Part shown: in pieces, positions 45,150 to 60,426 of the stretch
Position numbering within the stretch: position 1 is the first letter of the stretch
How the letters are laid out: each line of letters starts with the position of its first letter
DNA from: Hydrogenophaga sp. RAC07
GTDB lineage: Bacteria; Pseudomonadota; Gammaproteobacteria; Burkholderiales; Burkholderiaceae_C
Assembly (NCBI RefSeq): GCF_001713375.1
Contig: NZ_CP016449.1
Coordinates: forward strand, 124,001 to 188,000
Length of the DNA: 64,000 bases
Direction of reading: 5' to 3'
Position numbers and translations under genes: made by a program
The notes under the pieces: generated by a model
The model's input: the letters and a program-made list of their open reading frames with translations, nothing else
Told to the model about the DNA's origin: nothing
The model's database searches: none

Positions 45150-45962
45150 ATGACGCAAGCCACTGTCTGGCGATGGTTCGCCAGTTTCGCCACCGCCTGC
45201 GCACTGCTGACCGCACCCGCCGCCCACGCCGGCCGCTCCTGCGACGCCCGACCGCTCACCGCCCGCAGCATCGAGCAGGGCATGGACCTCGCGCTGCGCA
45301 CCTCGCAGGCGCTGGACGCCGAACACGCCCGCAGCGGAGCGCGCGTGGTGGTGCTGGCCCGCGCCGGGCAAGACCTGAGCAAGTACCAGCTGCGTTACTC
45401 CCATCTGGGCTGGGCCTACAAAACGCCCGAAGGCCCGTGGCGCGTGCTGCACAAGCTCAACCGCTGCGGCTCGGCCGAAGGCGCGCTCTACCGCCAAGGT
45501 CTGGGCGAGTTTTTTCTCGACGACCTCTGGCGCTTCGAGGCCGCGTGGATGGTGCCCGCGCCCGCGCTGCAGGCCCCCCTGCACGCCGTGCTCACCGACC
45601 CGGCCCGCAGCACCGCGCTGCACACCCGGGCCTACAACATGCTGAGCTACCCGTGGGCGACGCGTTACCAGCAGTCCAACCAGTGGGCGCTGGAGACCCT
45701 GGCCTCGGCCGCCGAGCCGGGCGTGCGCAGCCGCGAGCAGGCCCAGGCCTGGCTGCGCTTCAAGGGCTACCAGGCGACCACACTGCAGCTGGGCGCGCTC
45801 ACGCGGCTCGGCGCGCGCGTGAGCTCTGCCCACATCGCGTTCGACGACCACCCCAATGACAAGCGGTTTGCCGACCGCATCGAGACGGTGACGGTGGACT
45901 CGGCGTTCGGGTGGCTGGAGCGGGCGGGCCTGGCGGGGCCGGTTCAGCGGTTGTCACCCTGA
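45150..45962 (+). CDS. DUF2145 family secreted protein
   Basis: 270 residues from ATG at 45150, with GAGGAG just upstream. A signal peptide ends near residue 28 (PAAHAGRSC). The body has RYSHLGWAYKTPEGPWRVLHKL and LYRQGLGEFFLDDLWRFEAAW, then SYPWATRYQQSNQWALETLA, typical of DUF2145. The fold resembles papain-like cysteine peptidases with a possible active Asn/Gln, but activity is unknown. The start lies 10 bases after the preceding broken gene, so the two form one operon. Confidence 0.88.
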   Translation: MTQATVWRWFASFATACALLTAPAAHAGRSCDARPLTARSIEQGMDLALRTSQALDAEHARSGARVVVLARAGQDLSKYQLRYSHLGWAYKTPEGPWRVLHKLNRCGSAEGALYRQGLGEFFLDDLWRFEAAWMVPAPALQAPLHAVLTDPARSTALHTRAYNMLSYPWATRYQQSNQWALETLASAAEPGVRSREQAQAWLRFKGYQATTLQLGALTRLGARVSSAHIAFDDHPNDKRFADRIETVTVDSAFGWLERAGLAGPVQRLSP

Positions 45963-45982
45963 GTGTGCCGGCGGCGCGCACA

Positions 45983-48593
45983 ATGACGCCCATGTCTCCC
46001 ACCGATGCCGCTCCGCAGGGAGACAACACCTACCGCCTGCTGTTCGACGCCCATCCCCAGCCGATGTGGGTGTTCGACCAGGCCAGCAAACGTCTGCTGG
46101 CCGTCAACGCAGCGGCCATCGCGCGCTACGGCTACGCGCGCGACGAATTCCTGCGGCTCACCGTTCTGGACATCCGCCGCTCACCGCAGGGCCAGCGCCT
46201 CACCGCCGAGCAGATCGACAGCGATCCTGTGGGCGCCGACGGCTTACGGTTGACCCGGCGCTGGCAGCACGCCTCGAAAGACGGGCGCCTGATCGATGTG
46301 GATGTGACCTCCAGCGATCTGGACTGGGAAGGTCGGCCGGCGCGCCTCGTGGTGGTCAACGAGGTGACCGCGCAGATCCTGCTGGAGCAGCAGGCCGAAC
46401 GTGCCCGCACCGAATCGCGGGCTGCGCGCGAATTGCTGGACCATGTGATCGATCGGGTGGGCGACGCGATCTTCGCGCTCGACAAGGACATGCGTTTTAC
46501 CTACCTCAATGTGCCTGCCTTGCGGCTGCTCCAGCGCGATCGGGTCGAACAACTGATCGGTCGATACATCTGGGACGAGTACGAGCTGGAACACGCGGAA
46601 GTCTTTCACCGCGCGTACGACAGGGCATTGCGGACCCAGCAGGCGGAAGTCTTCGAGGCGTTCTACGCGCCCTGGGAAAAGTGGTTTGAAGGACGCGTCT
46701 TTCCCTCACCCGAGGGGATTTCGATCTTCTGCAACGACATCACCGAACGCAAGCTGTTCGAGCGCCTGCTGCTCGACCGCGAGCGCGACTTCCGCCTGCT
46801 GGTCGAACACATGCCGGCGATGGTCTACCGCGCGTCTGTGGAGCCTCCTTACGCCGCGCTCTACGTCAGCCCATCCATCCACATCCTGGGTTACACCGCT
46901 CACGAATGGATGGCCGACCCGTTGTCGTGGACCAAGGCCTTGCACCCCGACGACTGCGCGCGCGGTGGCCGCGCTGTCCGAGCCTTACGTCGACGGTGAA
47001 GATCATCAGATTCAATACCGGCTGCGCGATGCGCAAGGCCAATGGCGCCATTTCCGCGATCGTTCGCGGCGCATCGATCCCGGCGATGGCAGGCCCGCCT
47101 TTGTGCAGGGCATTGCGCTGGACGTGACCGATCTGGTGGAAAGCGAACAGGCCTTGCGCGACAGCGAGGCCAGCCTGCGGCGCAGCGAACAACGTTTCAG
47201 GTTGGCAGCGGCCGGTGGGCAGGTGTGGGACTGGGACCTCTTGCGCGACCTGCTGAGTTTCAGCGACGATTTCTGGCGGCAACTCGGTTATGAACCCATG
47301 GCCGTCGCGGGATACCGCAGCCGCCTGGGCGCCATGACCCATCCCGACGATTTGGTGCGCCACCGCGAGGCCATGCGCCGGCACCTCAAAGACCGCGCGC
47401 CCTTCGATCTGGAGGTCCGCGTCAGCGACGCGCAGGGTGAGTGGCGCTGGATGCACATTCAAGGTCAGGCCGAGTGGAACGACGACGGGCGCGCGGTCTT
47501 CATGGCCGGCACCACGGTCGACATCACCCCACGCAAGAAGGCCGAGGCGGCCCTGCGCGAATCCGAGGCCTACCGGCGCAGCCTGTTCGAGCAGCTGGCC
47601 GACGGCGTGCTGCTGATCGATACCAACAACCGGGTCCTGGAGGCCAATTCCCAGGCCCTGCGCATGCTGGGGCACGAGGGCGAGCGCCTGGTCGATGTGT
47701 CGCTGCAGTCCCTGCTGGCGGATGAGCGGGCCGCGCCTTCGCACGACACCTTGCTGGAGACGGCCGACGGTCCCGGCCCGCTGGTGGAGTGGACCATCGT
47801 GCGCCGCGACGGCAGCCGATTGCCGGTGGAGGTGCGCACCCGGGCCCTCGACCCGCAGCGCTACATCGCGGTGCTGCGTGACGTGGCCGACCGGCATGCC
47901 GCACAAAGTGCGCTCATCCGCTACCAGCTCGAACTCTCCGAGCTCACCCAGCGCCTGCTGACACAAGAGAAGAACACCACCCGACGCGTGGCGCAGGCCC
48001 TGCACGACAACCTGGGCCAGTCGCTGGCCGTGGCGCGCCTGAACCTGGACGCCGTGGTGGCCACCGCGGGCGACAGCCTGCCGCCCGAGATTGCCGATCT
48101 GTGCCGCAAGCTGGCCCGGATGCTGGCGCAAGCGGTGCTGGACGTGCGCGAGGTGCTGGCCGACCTGCGCCCGCCGTTGCTGGAGGAGCAGGGCCTGGCC
48201 GCGGCGCTGGACAACGAGATCCGCACCACCTTGCTGGCGGTGGGCTCCGACGTGTTGCTCGAGGTGGCCGATGGTTTGCAGCGACAGCGCTGGCCCGCCG
48301 ACGTGGAGTACAGCGCCTTCATGGTGGCGCGCGAGGCGATCGCCAATGCCCGGTTGCATGCGCAGTCGTCGCTGATCCGGGTGTTGCTCGAAGGCGATGT
48401 GAACACGCTGCAACTGGACGTGATCGACGACGGCGTGGGCATCCCGCAGGACATGCAGCTCGGCCGGCCCGGTCACCTGGGCGTGGTGGGCATGCGCGAG
48501 CGTTCGATCTCGATCGGCGCGCGATTCTCCGTCACCGGCGAAACCACCGGCGGCACCCGCGTCACCCTGCACTGGGAGGCACCCCGGTCATGA
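45983..48593 (+). pseudogene. PAS sensor histidine kinase of the NarX type, frameshifted
   Basis: Two frames together encode one kinase. The first (ATG 45983, alternative 45992) covers three PAS-like regions up to SWTKALHPDDCAR; the second resumes with VAALSEPYVDGEDHQIQYRL in the next frame. The switch is within 46952-46970, in the alternating GCGCGCGCGG tract, and equals one extra base or two missing. Beyond it come two more PAS domains, a HisKA_3 domain with His codon 48003-48005 (ALHDNLGQSLAVARL), and a HATPase ending in GHLGVVGMRERS. The stop overlaps the next regulator start by ATGA, which suggests the pair is a functional unit in relatives. Confidence 0.8.
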
Positions 48594-49228
48594 GCGATCT
48601 GTACCTGCTGGACGACCACACCCTCTTGCGCGACGGCTTGCGCGCCGTGTTGCAGGCGGCCGGGCACCGGGTGGTGGGCGAGTCGGCCGACCCCACGCAG
48701 GCGCTGGCCGACCTGCGCGATCTCGGACCCGTGACGGTGCTGCTCGATCTGCACCTGGGGGTGCGCTCGGGCTTTGAGCTGCTGACCGAGCTGCAACGCC
48801 GCGCACTGGAGGTGCGCACCATCGTGCTCACCATGTCCAACCAGCCGCGCCATGTGGCCGAGGCGCTGCGGCTGGGCGCGGCGGGTTATGTGCTCAAGGG
48901 CGCACCCGCCTCCGAGCTGCTGGCCGCCCTCGATGCGGTGGGCAAGGGGCAGCGTTACCTGGGCACCGAGGTGGCCGAACTCGCGGTGCAGGGGCTCACC
49001 GCGCCGGGCGACGCCGCGCTGGACACGCTGTCGGTGCGGGAGCGGCAGATCGTGGTGATGGTGGTGCAGGGCCAGTCGAGCACCGAGATCGGCCGGGCGC
49101 TGCACCTCTCGCCCAAGACGGTGGACTCCTACCGCAGCCGATTCATGGCCAAACTGGCCACGCCCGACGTGCCTGCGCTCGTGCGCTTTGCCATCCGCAA
49201 CGGCCTGATCGACGCCGACGGCGCGTGA
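48590..49228 (+). CDS. NarL/LuxR-family response regulator
   Basis: 212 residues. The receiver has an acidic pair in LYLLDDH, Asp53 (VLLDLHLGVRSG), and Lys in GYVLKGAPASE. The LuxR helix-turn-helix follows at about 145-205 (VRERQIVVMVVQGQSSTEIG, then HLSPKTVDSYRSRFMAKL). It is translationally coupled to the frameshifted NarX-type kinase and is its evident partner. With a broken kinase its phosphorylation would have to come from elsewhere. Confidence 0.93.
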   Translation: MSDLYLLDDHTLLRDGLRAVLQAAGHRVVGESADPTQALADLRDLGPVTVLLDLHLGVRSGFELLTELQRRALEVRTIVLTMSNQPRHVAEALRLGAAGYVLKGAPASELLAALDAVGKGQRYLGTEVAELAVQGLTAPGDAALDTLSVRERQIVVMVVQGQSSTEIGRALHLSPKTVDSYRSRFMAKLATPDVPALVRFAIRNGLIDADGA

Positions 49229-49370
49229 AATTCGTGGTGTTCGTGCCACGCGGTTTGTGTGGTGTCGCACACCCGCGTGGGGCATCACGGACAACCCACA
49301 CATCCGATCGAGAACTCCCCACAGACGCCGGCAGAACCGATTCTTAAAGTCGGCTCACGGTTGCTGAATC

Positions 49371-49820
49371 GTGGCCCGCCGGGCCCGGGCATCCGCCAGC
49401 GAGACGTCCGTGTCCCCTTCCAGCCTTGCCGGTCGCCCGAACGCAGCGGGGTCTCTCGATGTCCCCTGTCGGGTGCTGTTGGTGGTGGACAACCCGCAGC
49501 GCCTGGCGCTGCTGCAGCGGTGCGTGCAGAACAACCTGCCGGGTTGCGTCATCGAGACCGTCGACTCCTACTACGACGCCATGGCGCGCGCCACCCGCAT
49601 GCAGGCCCACCTGCTGGTGCTCGACCTGTCGCTCGACAGCGTGCTGGTGCCCGCGCTCAAACGTTTTCTCGCGCGCGCCGCACCCCAGGCGCTGGTGCAC
49701 GTGTTTGACGACTCGCAGGACAGCGCCCCCGGCGCCGGCACCGGCTGCAACCGCCCGTCCATCGTTCAACTCAAGCAGGCCTTCGCATCCCTGGCCGGCA
49801 CAAACGCCCAACCCGACTGA
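49371..49820 (+). CDS. Stand-alone receiver-like protein
   Basis: 149 residues if GTG at 49371 is used; GTG at 49410 is equally possible. Residues about 33-120 look like a receiver fold: VLLVVDNPQRLALLQ, a hydrophobic strand and LLVLDLSLDS with the Asp in place. The usual acidic pair is reduced to one Asp and no typical Lys-Pro is evident, so phosphorylation is uncertain. It precedes the large hybrid kinase by nine bases and is probably co-transcribed with it. Confidence 0.6.
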   Translation: MARRARASASETSVSPSSLAGRPNAAGSLDVPCRVLLVVDNPQRLALLQRCVQNNLPGCVIETVDSYYDAMARATRMQAHLLVLDLSLDSVLVPALKRFLARAAPQALVHVFDDSQDSAPGAGTGCNRPSIVQLKQAFASLAGTNAQPD

Positions 49821-49829
49821 GACCCCGCC

Positions 49830-52727
<2,898 letters not shown>

Positions 52728-52737
52728 ACGAGCCACC

Positions 52738-53898
52738 ATGAACCACAAAGAAGCCCGCATCCTCGTCGTCGGGGACAACGCGGTGGACGCCGAGCAGGTC
52801 TGCAGCATGCTGCGCGACCGCTACCCCCACGTGGAGGCCACCACCGATGCGATGAAGTCGGACGCGGTGTTCGACCGCGTCAAGCCGCAGGTGCTGGTGC
52901 TGGCTTTCAAGTCGGTGGAAGCCTGCGAACGCTTTTACCTCGGCCTGTACCGGCGCAGTGAAGTGATCCAGTCGCTGTTGCATCGCACGCTGTTGTTGTG
53001 CGACAAGGAAAACGTGCGCCGCGCCTTCGACCTGTGCCTGCAGGAGGTGTTTGACGACTACGTGTTGTTCTGGCCGCTGGTGCATGACGCCAAGCGCCTG
53101 GCGATGTCGGTGCACCTGGCGCTGGGTGCGCTCGACCAGGAGCTGGCGCTGGCGCCGCTCTCCGAGCTCGCCACACTCGCGCGCCGCGCGGAAACACTCG
53201 AAGAACAGCTGGCCCAGCAGGTGCGGTTGGGGCGGGTGCACGCGCAGAACGCCCAGAACACCGCGCGCCAGGCCCAGGCCTCGGTCAGCCGCGCCATGGG
53301 CGGCTTGTCCGAGCGCATCCTGGCGACCGGCCTGGACGACGCCTTGACGGTGCGCGATGCCACGCGCGTGGAACAAGCCTTCGGCAAACTGCAGCGCGAG
53401 GCGCTGATTCCCACGCTGGAAGAGGTGGTGCAGGCGGCGCAACCCATGCGCGACTGGGTCGACACCATCACGGCAGAGCTGGCCCAACCGCTGCAGGCCG
53501 CGCGCGATCTGATGCAACACGCCAAGGTGAGCCGCCCGCTGCTGCTGGTGGTGGACGACGACGAGTTCATGCGGCGCCTGCTCACGCAGTTGCTCACCGC
53601 CGCGCGCTACGACGTGCACGCGGTGGGCACCGCAAACGACGCGCAGCAGTTCCTCATGTTCAACCGCCCCGGGTTGATCCTGATGGACCTCAAGCTTCCC
53701 GACTCGGACGGCATCGCGCTCACGCGCGAACTCAAGGGCACCGCGTTGGCGCAGGACATTCCCGTGATCATGCTGACCGGGCAGACCGAGAAGCAGGTGA
53801 TCGTGGACAGCCGCAAGGCCGGGGCGGTGGACTTTGTGGCCAAACCCTTCAACCGCGACCTGCTGCTCAAGAAGGTGGCCCAGCACCTGGGCCACTGA
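52738..53898 (+). CDS. Response regulator with one degenerate and one intact receiver
   Basis: 386 residues from ATG at 52738. Residues 1-120 look like a receiver fold, but the acidic pair is lost (ILVVGDNAVDAEQV) and the phospho-Asp position reads VLVLAFKSVEA, so it cannot be phosphorylated in the normal way. A helical linker with coiled-coil character spans 130-260. The C-terminal receiver (about 263-386) is intact: LLLVVDDDEFM, Asp317 (LMDLKLPDSDG), Thr in MLTGQT and Lys in FVAKPF. There is no output domain. It probably signals through protein contact within the phosphorelay. Confidence 0.85.
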   Translation: MNHKEARILVVGDNAVDAEQVCSMLRDRYPHVEATTDAMKSDAVFDRVKPQVLVLAFKSVEACERFYLGLYRRSEVIQSLLHRTLLLCDKENVRRAFDLCLQEVFDDYVLFWPLVHDAKRLAMSVHLALGALDQELALAPLSELATLARRAETLEEQLAQQVRLGRVHAQNAQNTARQAQASVSRAMGGLSERILATGLDDALTVRDATRVEQAFGKLQREALIPTLEEVVQAAQPMRDWVDTITAELAQPLQAARDLMQHAKVSRPLLLVVDDDEFMRRLLTQLLTAARYDVHAVGTANDAQQFLMFNRPGLILMDLKLPDSDGIALTRELKGTALAQDIPVIMLTGQTEKQVIVDSRKAGAVDFVAKPFNRDLLLKKVAQHLGH

Positions 53899-53905
53899 AG
53901 CCGCT

Positions 53906-55087
53906 TCAGGGACGGCGGGCTTCCTCTCGCCACAAGGGTCGCAGCGCCCACAGCCCCAGCGCCGGGCCGATCGCCAGCCAGGGCAGCAGGGCACCCAGCG
54001 CCACCGTCTCGGCCAGCGAGACAAACAGCAGGATGCTCACGATGGAGATTGCAAAGCCGATGCTGTTGGTGAGGGTGAGCACGCTGCCCACGGCCTGCGG
54101 CGGCGCGTTGCGTGCGGTGAGGGTGGAGAACTGCGGCGAGTCGCCCGACACCGTGATGCCCCAGAGCACCAGCCAGGCGTAGAACAGCGCGTCGCCCGCA
54201 TCGATCATCCAGAAGGCCGTCAGGCAACACAGTCCACTGATGGCCAGCTGCGTGCCCGCCACGCGTGCGCTGCCCCAGCGCTGCGCCACCCAGCCGCCGC
54301 CCGCGCAGCCGATCACGCCGGCCCCGAGCACGCAGAACGCGGTCCACGACAGCGCCGTGCCTTGCAGCCGCGTGGCCAGCACCAGCGGCACCATCACCCA
54401 CATGGTGTAGAGCTCCCACATGTGGCCAAAGTAACCGAGCACCGAGCTGCGCACACGCGAATCGGTCCACAGCGTGGCCAGCGCGCGCCACTGCAGCACC
54501 GTGACGCGGGCTTGCGCGTGGGGCGGATCGGTGGTGCCGAAGAACAGCAGCAGGCCACCGGCGGCAGCCAGTGCGGCCACGCCGAGCATGAGCGTGGGCC
54601 AGGGCAGGGCGCCGCTGAGTGCGCGCAGCGCATGCGCGCTGGCCGAACCCAGCACCAGCGCGCCGATCAGCAGACCAAGCGCTGCACCCAGACCGCGCGT
54701 GTACCACTGCGCCGCGATCTTCATGCCGACCGGGTAGATGCCCGCGAGGAAGAAGCCGGTGGCAAACCGCCAGCCCAGCAGCGCCGTGTAGTCACGCACC
54801 ATCCACCACGCGCCCACCGTGCAGGCCGCACCAGCGAGCGCACACACCAGGAACACGCGGCGTGGTGCAAAACGGTCGGCAATGGCCAGCAGCGCAAACA
54901 CCAGCGTGCCCAGGATGAAGCCGAACTGCAGCGACGAGGTGAGCGTGCCCACCGCGCTGGTGGGCCAGCCCAGTTCACGCTGCAGGTCGGGCATGACCGC
55001 GTTGACCGCGAACCACAGCGAGGTGCCCAGGAACTGGGCGAGCACCAGGATGGGCAGGATGTGGCGGGGGACGTGGGACTGCGACAT
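53906..55087 (-). CDS. MFS transporter
   Basis: 393 residues with 12 hydrophobic segments. The first helix reads LVLAQFLGTSLWFAVNAVMP; a motif-A-like loop is IADRFAPRR. The substrate cannot be told; the sequence resembles nitrate- or cyanate-type permeases of the NNP/CynX kind only loosely. It converges with the double-receiver gene, seven bases apart, and is on the same strand as tgt upstream. Confidence 0.85.
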   Translation of the reverse strand: MSQSHVPRHILPILVLAQFLGTSLWFAVNAVMPDLQRELGWPTSAVGTLTSSLQFGFILGTLVFALLAIADRFAPRRVFLVCALAGAACTVGAWWMVRDYTALLGWRFATGFFLAGIYPVGMKIAAQWYTRGLGAALGLLIGALVLGSASAHALRALSGALPWPTLMLGVAALAAAGGLLLFFGTTDPPHAQARVTVLQWRALATLWTDSRVRSSVLGYFGHMWELYTMWVMVPLVLATRLQGTALSWTAFCVLGAGVIGCAGGGWVAQRWGSARVAGTQLAISGLCCLTAFWMIDAGDALFYAWLVLWGITVSGDSPQFSTLTARNAPPQAVGSVLTLTNSIGFAISIVSILLFVSLAETVALGALLPWLAIGPALGLWALRPLWREEARRP

Positions 55088-55137
55088 GGCTGCAGCTTAG
55101 ACGCGCTGGCCGCGATCGGCTGGCACCCGCGCGTCAG

Positions 55138-57409
<2,272 letters not shown>

Positions 57410-57491
57410 GCAGCTTGAGGGCCGGACAGGCCCGTTCCAAGTGAAGAAACAAAGGCCGTGATTGTCTCAGTTCTGCGCGGTCGATCCAGAT

Positions 57492-58109
57492 TCAGCGAGG
57501 GCGGTGCATCTGGAACAGCTGTTCAGGGCCGATCGTGAAGTAGTCGGCCGGGCCGCCGCCGCGCAGGATGTGCCCGGCGTTCGCTGTGTCGTACACACCC
57601 GCCTTCAGCAGCTGCCGTGCAATGTGCACGCCCACCACCTCACCCAGCACCAGCCAGCTGTCGATGGGCGCACCGGCTGCCGAAGTCAGCCGCACGATCT
57701 GCGACAACCGGCATTCGAAGCTCACGGGGCTCTCTTGCACCCGAGGGACGGACACCACACGCGAAGCCACCGGCGTGAGCCCGGCCAGCGCGAATTCGTC
57801 CACCTCGGGCGGGACGTGGGCGCAGGTCTGGTTCATCTGTTCGGCCAGCGGGCGTGTCACCAGGTTCCACACGAACTCGCCGGTCGCCTCCACATTGCGC
57901 ACCGAATCCTTGTGCCCGATGCTGCAGAAGCCCACGATGGGTGGCACGTAGTTGAAGGCGTTGAAGAAGCTGTAGGGCGCCAGGTTGAGCACGCCGTCGC
58001 TGGCGCGGGTGGAGACCCAGCCGATGGGGCGCGGCCCGACGATGGCGTTGAACGGGTCGTGCGGCAGGCCGTGGCCTTGCGACGGTTCGTAAAAGTGTGA
58101 GGCGTCCAT
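57492..58109 (-). CDS. Flavin reductase-like FMN-binding protein
   Basis: 205 residues from ATG at 58109; a longer frame exists upstream but lacks protein character. The split-barrel flavin-binding start is seen in FNAIVGPRPIGWVSTRASDG, then NLAPYSFFNAFNYVPPIVGF and RNVEATGEFVWNLVT, typical of the DIM6/NTAB family. It probably reduces or binds FMN; partner unknown. It diverges from recG by 100 bases. Confidence 0.9.
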   Translation of the reverse strand: MDASHFYEPSQGHGLPHDPFNAIVGPRPIGWVSTRASDGVLNLAPYSFFNAFNYVPPIVGFCSIGHKDSVRNVEATGEFVWNLVTRPLAEQMNQTCAHVPPEVDEFALAGLTPVASRVVSVPRVQESPVSFECRLSQIVRLTSAAGAPIDSWLVLGEVVGVHIARQLLKAGVYDTANAGHILRGGGPADYFTIGPEQLFQMHRPR

Positions 58110-58209
58110 GGGGTGAGGAGTTGACGTGACGCACCATGCTAGGCGAGGGCCACGGGGCGCGCTCGTGCGAGGGCATTGGTGACCGTGTGTGGCCGGGCAC
58201 AATGCGCGC

Positions 58210-60309
58210 ATGCCCGCCCAAGCCGAAGGCAAAGCAGCCGCGCCCGCGCTGTCCGCCCCCCAGAAAGCCCTGCACAAACTCGGGCTCGTGCGCGACATCG
58301 ATCTGGCGCTGCACCTGCCGCTGCGCTACGAGGACGAAACCCGCATCGTCACGCTGCGTGAGGCCCGCGACGGGCAACTGGCGCAGATCGAAGGCACGGT
58401 GACGAACAGCGAGATCACGCAGCGCCCGCGCCGCCAGCTGCTGGTGACGCTGGACGACGGCACCGACACCTGCACCCTGCGCTTCTTCACCTTCTACCCC
58501 GCGCATCAGAAGACGCTGGCCGTGGGGCAACGGGTGCGCGTGCGCGGCGAACTGCGCGGCGGTTTCCTGGGCTGGACCATGGTGCATCCGGCGTTTCATG
58601 CCGCGGGGGGTGAATTGCCCGACGCGCTCACGCCGGTGTACCCCACCAGCGCGCAGCTGCCGCAGGCGTATCTGCGCAAGGTGGTGGCCAGCGGGCTGCG
58701 GCGCGCCGACCTGGGCGAAAACCTGCCGCCGGCCCTGCTGGGTGGCCTGAACGCCGTGGTGCGCGGCACCTGGACGCTGCGCGACGCGCTGCAGTTTCTG
58801 CACCACCCGGGCGCCGACGTGTCGCTGGACGCACTCGAAGACCGCAGCCACCCCGCTTGGCAGCGCCTGAAGGCCGAAGAACTGCTGGCGCAGCAGCTCT
58901 CGCAGTTCACTGCGCGGCAGGAGCGCGCGGCCCTGAGCGCGCCGGCCCTGCGCGTCCAGCCGGGTGGCCTGCACGAACAGCTGCTCGGCGTGTTGCCGTT
59001 TGCGCTCACCACGGCGCAGCGCCGCGTGGGTGAAGAGATCGCGCGCGACCTCATGCGCCAGCTACCGATGCACCGGTTGCTGCAGGGCGACGTGGGCTCG
59101 GGCAAGACGGTGGTGGCCGCGCTGGCCGCCGCCATTGCCATCGACGCAGGCTGGCAATGCGCGCTGATGGCGCCGACCGAGATCCTCGCCGAGCAGCATT
59201 TCGCCAAGCTCATCGGCTGGCTGGAACCGCTGCTCACGCCGCTGGGCAAACGCGTGGCCTGGCTCACCGGCAGCCAGAAAAAAAAGCAACGCGGCGAAAT
59301 GCTCGCGCTGATCGCCAGCGGCGAGGCGGCGCTGGTGGTGGGCACACACGCCGTCATTCAGGATCAGGTGGTGTTCAAGAACCTGGCGCTCGCGATCATT
59401 GATGAACAGCACCGCTTTGGCGTGGCGCAGCGGCTGGCGCTGCGCAGCAAGATGGGATCGGGCATGACCGAGGGGGAGCCCCATTTGCTCATGATGACCG
59501 CGACCCCGATTCCGCGAACGCTCGCCATGAGCTACTACGCCGACCTCGACGTCTCCACCATCGACGAACTCCCGCCTGGGCGCACGCCCATCGTCACCAA
59601 GGTGGTGGCCGACAGCCGCCGCGCCGAGGTGATCGAGCGCATCCGGGGCCAGTTGGCGCAGGGGCGGCAGGTGTACTGGGTGTGCCCGCTGATCGAGGAG
59701 AGCGAGGCGCTGGACTTGTCCAACGCGACCGCCACGCACGCCGAGTTGAGTGAATCATTGCCCGGCGTGCTCGTGGGTCTGCTGCACTCGCGCATGCCGG
59801 TGGCCGAAAAGAAGGCGGTGATGTCGCTGTTCACTGGTGGGCAGATGGGCGTGCTGGTCTCCACCACCGTGATCGAGGTGGGGGTGGACGTGCCCAACGC
59901 CTCGCTGATGGTGATCGAGCACGCCGAGCGTTTTGGCCTGAGCCAGCTGCACCAGCTGCGTGGTCGCGTGGGTCGCGGCGCAGCGGCCTCGGCCTGCGTG
60001 CTGCTCTACACACCGCCCGACGGTGGTCGCCTGGGCGAGACCGCGCGCGAGCGCCTGAAGGCCATGGCGGAAACCAATGACGGGTTCGAGATCGCCCGGC
60101 GCGACCTGGAAATCCGGGGCCCGGGCGAGTTTCTGGGCGCGCGCCAGTCGGGCGCGCCGCTGCTGCGTTTTGCCGACCTCGCCACCGACACCCACCTGCT
60201 CGAATGGGCGCGCGAGGCCGCGCCGGTGATGCTGGCGGAGTACCCGCAGATGGCCGAAAAACACATCGCCCGCTGGTTGGGTGGCAAGGCGGAATTCCTC
60301 AAGGCGTGA
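58210..60309 (+). CDS. recG: ATP-dependent DNA helicase RecG
   Basis: 699 residues from ATG at 58210. An N-terminal wedge/OB domain (30-200) is followed by helicase motifs: Walker A GDVGSGKTVVA, the DEQH box (DEQHRFGV), MTATPIPRT, and VEVGVDVPNASLM with the C-terminal QLRGRVGRG. RecG reverses stalled replication forks and migrates branched DNA. A copy of the dispersed repeat and oxyR follow. Confidence 0.97.
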   Translation: MPAQAEGKAAAPALSAPQKALHKLGLVRDIDLALHLPLRYEDETRIVTLREARDGQLAQIEGTVTNSEITQRPRRQLLVTLDDGTDTCTLRFFTFYPAHQKTLAVGQRVRVRGELRGGFLGWTMVHPAFHAAGGELPDALTPVYPTSAQLPQAYLRKVVASGLRRADLGENLPPALLGGLNAVVRGTWTLRDALQFLHHPGADVSLDALEDRSHPAWQRLKAEELLAQQLSQFTARQERAALSAPALRVQPGGLHEQLLGVLPFALTTAQRRVGEEIARDLMRQLPMHRLLQGDVGSGKTVVAALAAAIAIDAGWQCALMAPTEILAEQHFAKLIGWLEPLLTPLGKRVAWLTGSQKKKQRGEMLALIASGEAALVVGTHAVIQDQVVFKNLALAIIDEQHRFGVAQRLALRSKMGSGMTEGEPHLLMMTATPIPRTLAMSYYADLDVSTIDELPPGRTPIVTKVVADSRRAEVIERIRGQLAQGRQVYWVCPLIEESEALDLSNATATHAELSESLPGVLVGLLHSRMPVAEKKAVMSLFTGGQMGVLVSTTVIEVGVDVPNASLMVIEHAERFGLSQLHQLRGRVGRGAAASACVLLYTPPDGGRLGETARERLKAMAETNDGFEIARRDLEIRGPGEFLGARQSGAPLLRFADLATDTHLLEWAREAAPVMLAEYPQMAEKHIARWLGGKAEFLKA

Positions 60310-60345
60310 AGTCGACCGGAGCGCGAGCCTCCATCAAGCACACGC

Positions 60346-60416
60346 CGTGGAACCGGCTTTGCCGGGCCACTGGCGTGGTCCCCAGGGGGGAAGACGCGAA
60401 GCGGCGCAGGGGGGCA
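60346..60416. repeat. Dispersed G-rich repeat, long form (copy 4)
   Basis: Begins CGTGGAACCGGCTTTGCCGG, the same hairpin as copy 1 with T for C in the loop, and ends GCGAAGCGGCGCAGGGGGG. It fills most of the gap between recG and oxyR and ends 11 bases before the oxyR ATG, so it supplies part of the oxyR leader. Confidence 0.8.
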
Positions 60417-60426
60417 CAATAGCTTC

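Noticed and set aside
49242..49284. Hairpin after the LuxR-type regulator gene
   Set aside because: Arms pair only with several bulges and there is no T-run; too weak to call a terminator.
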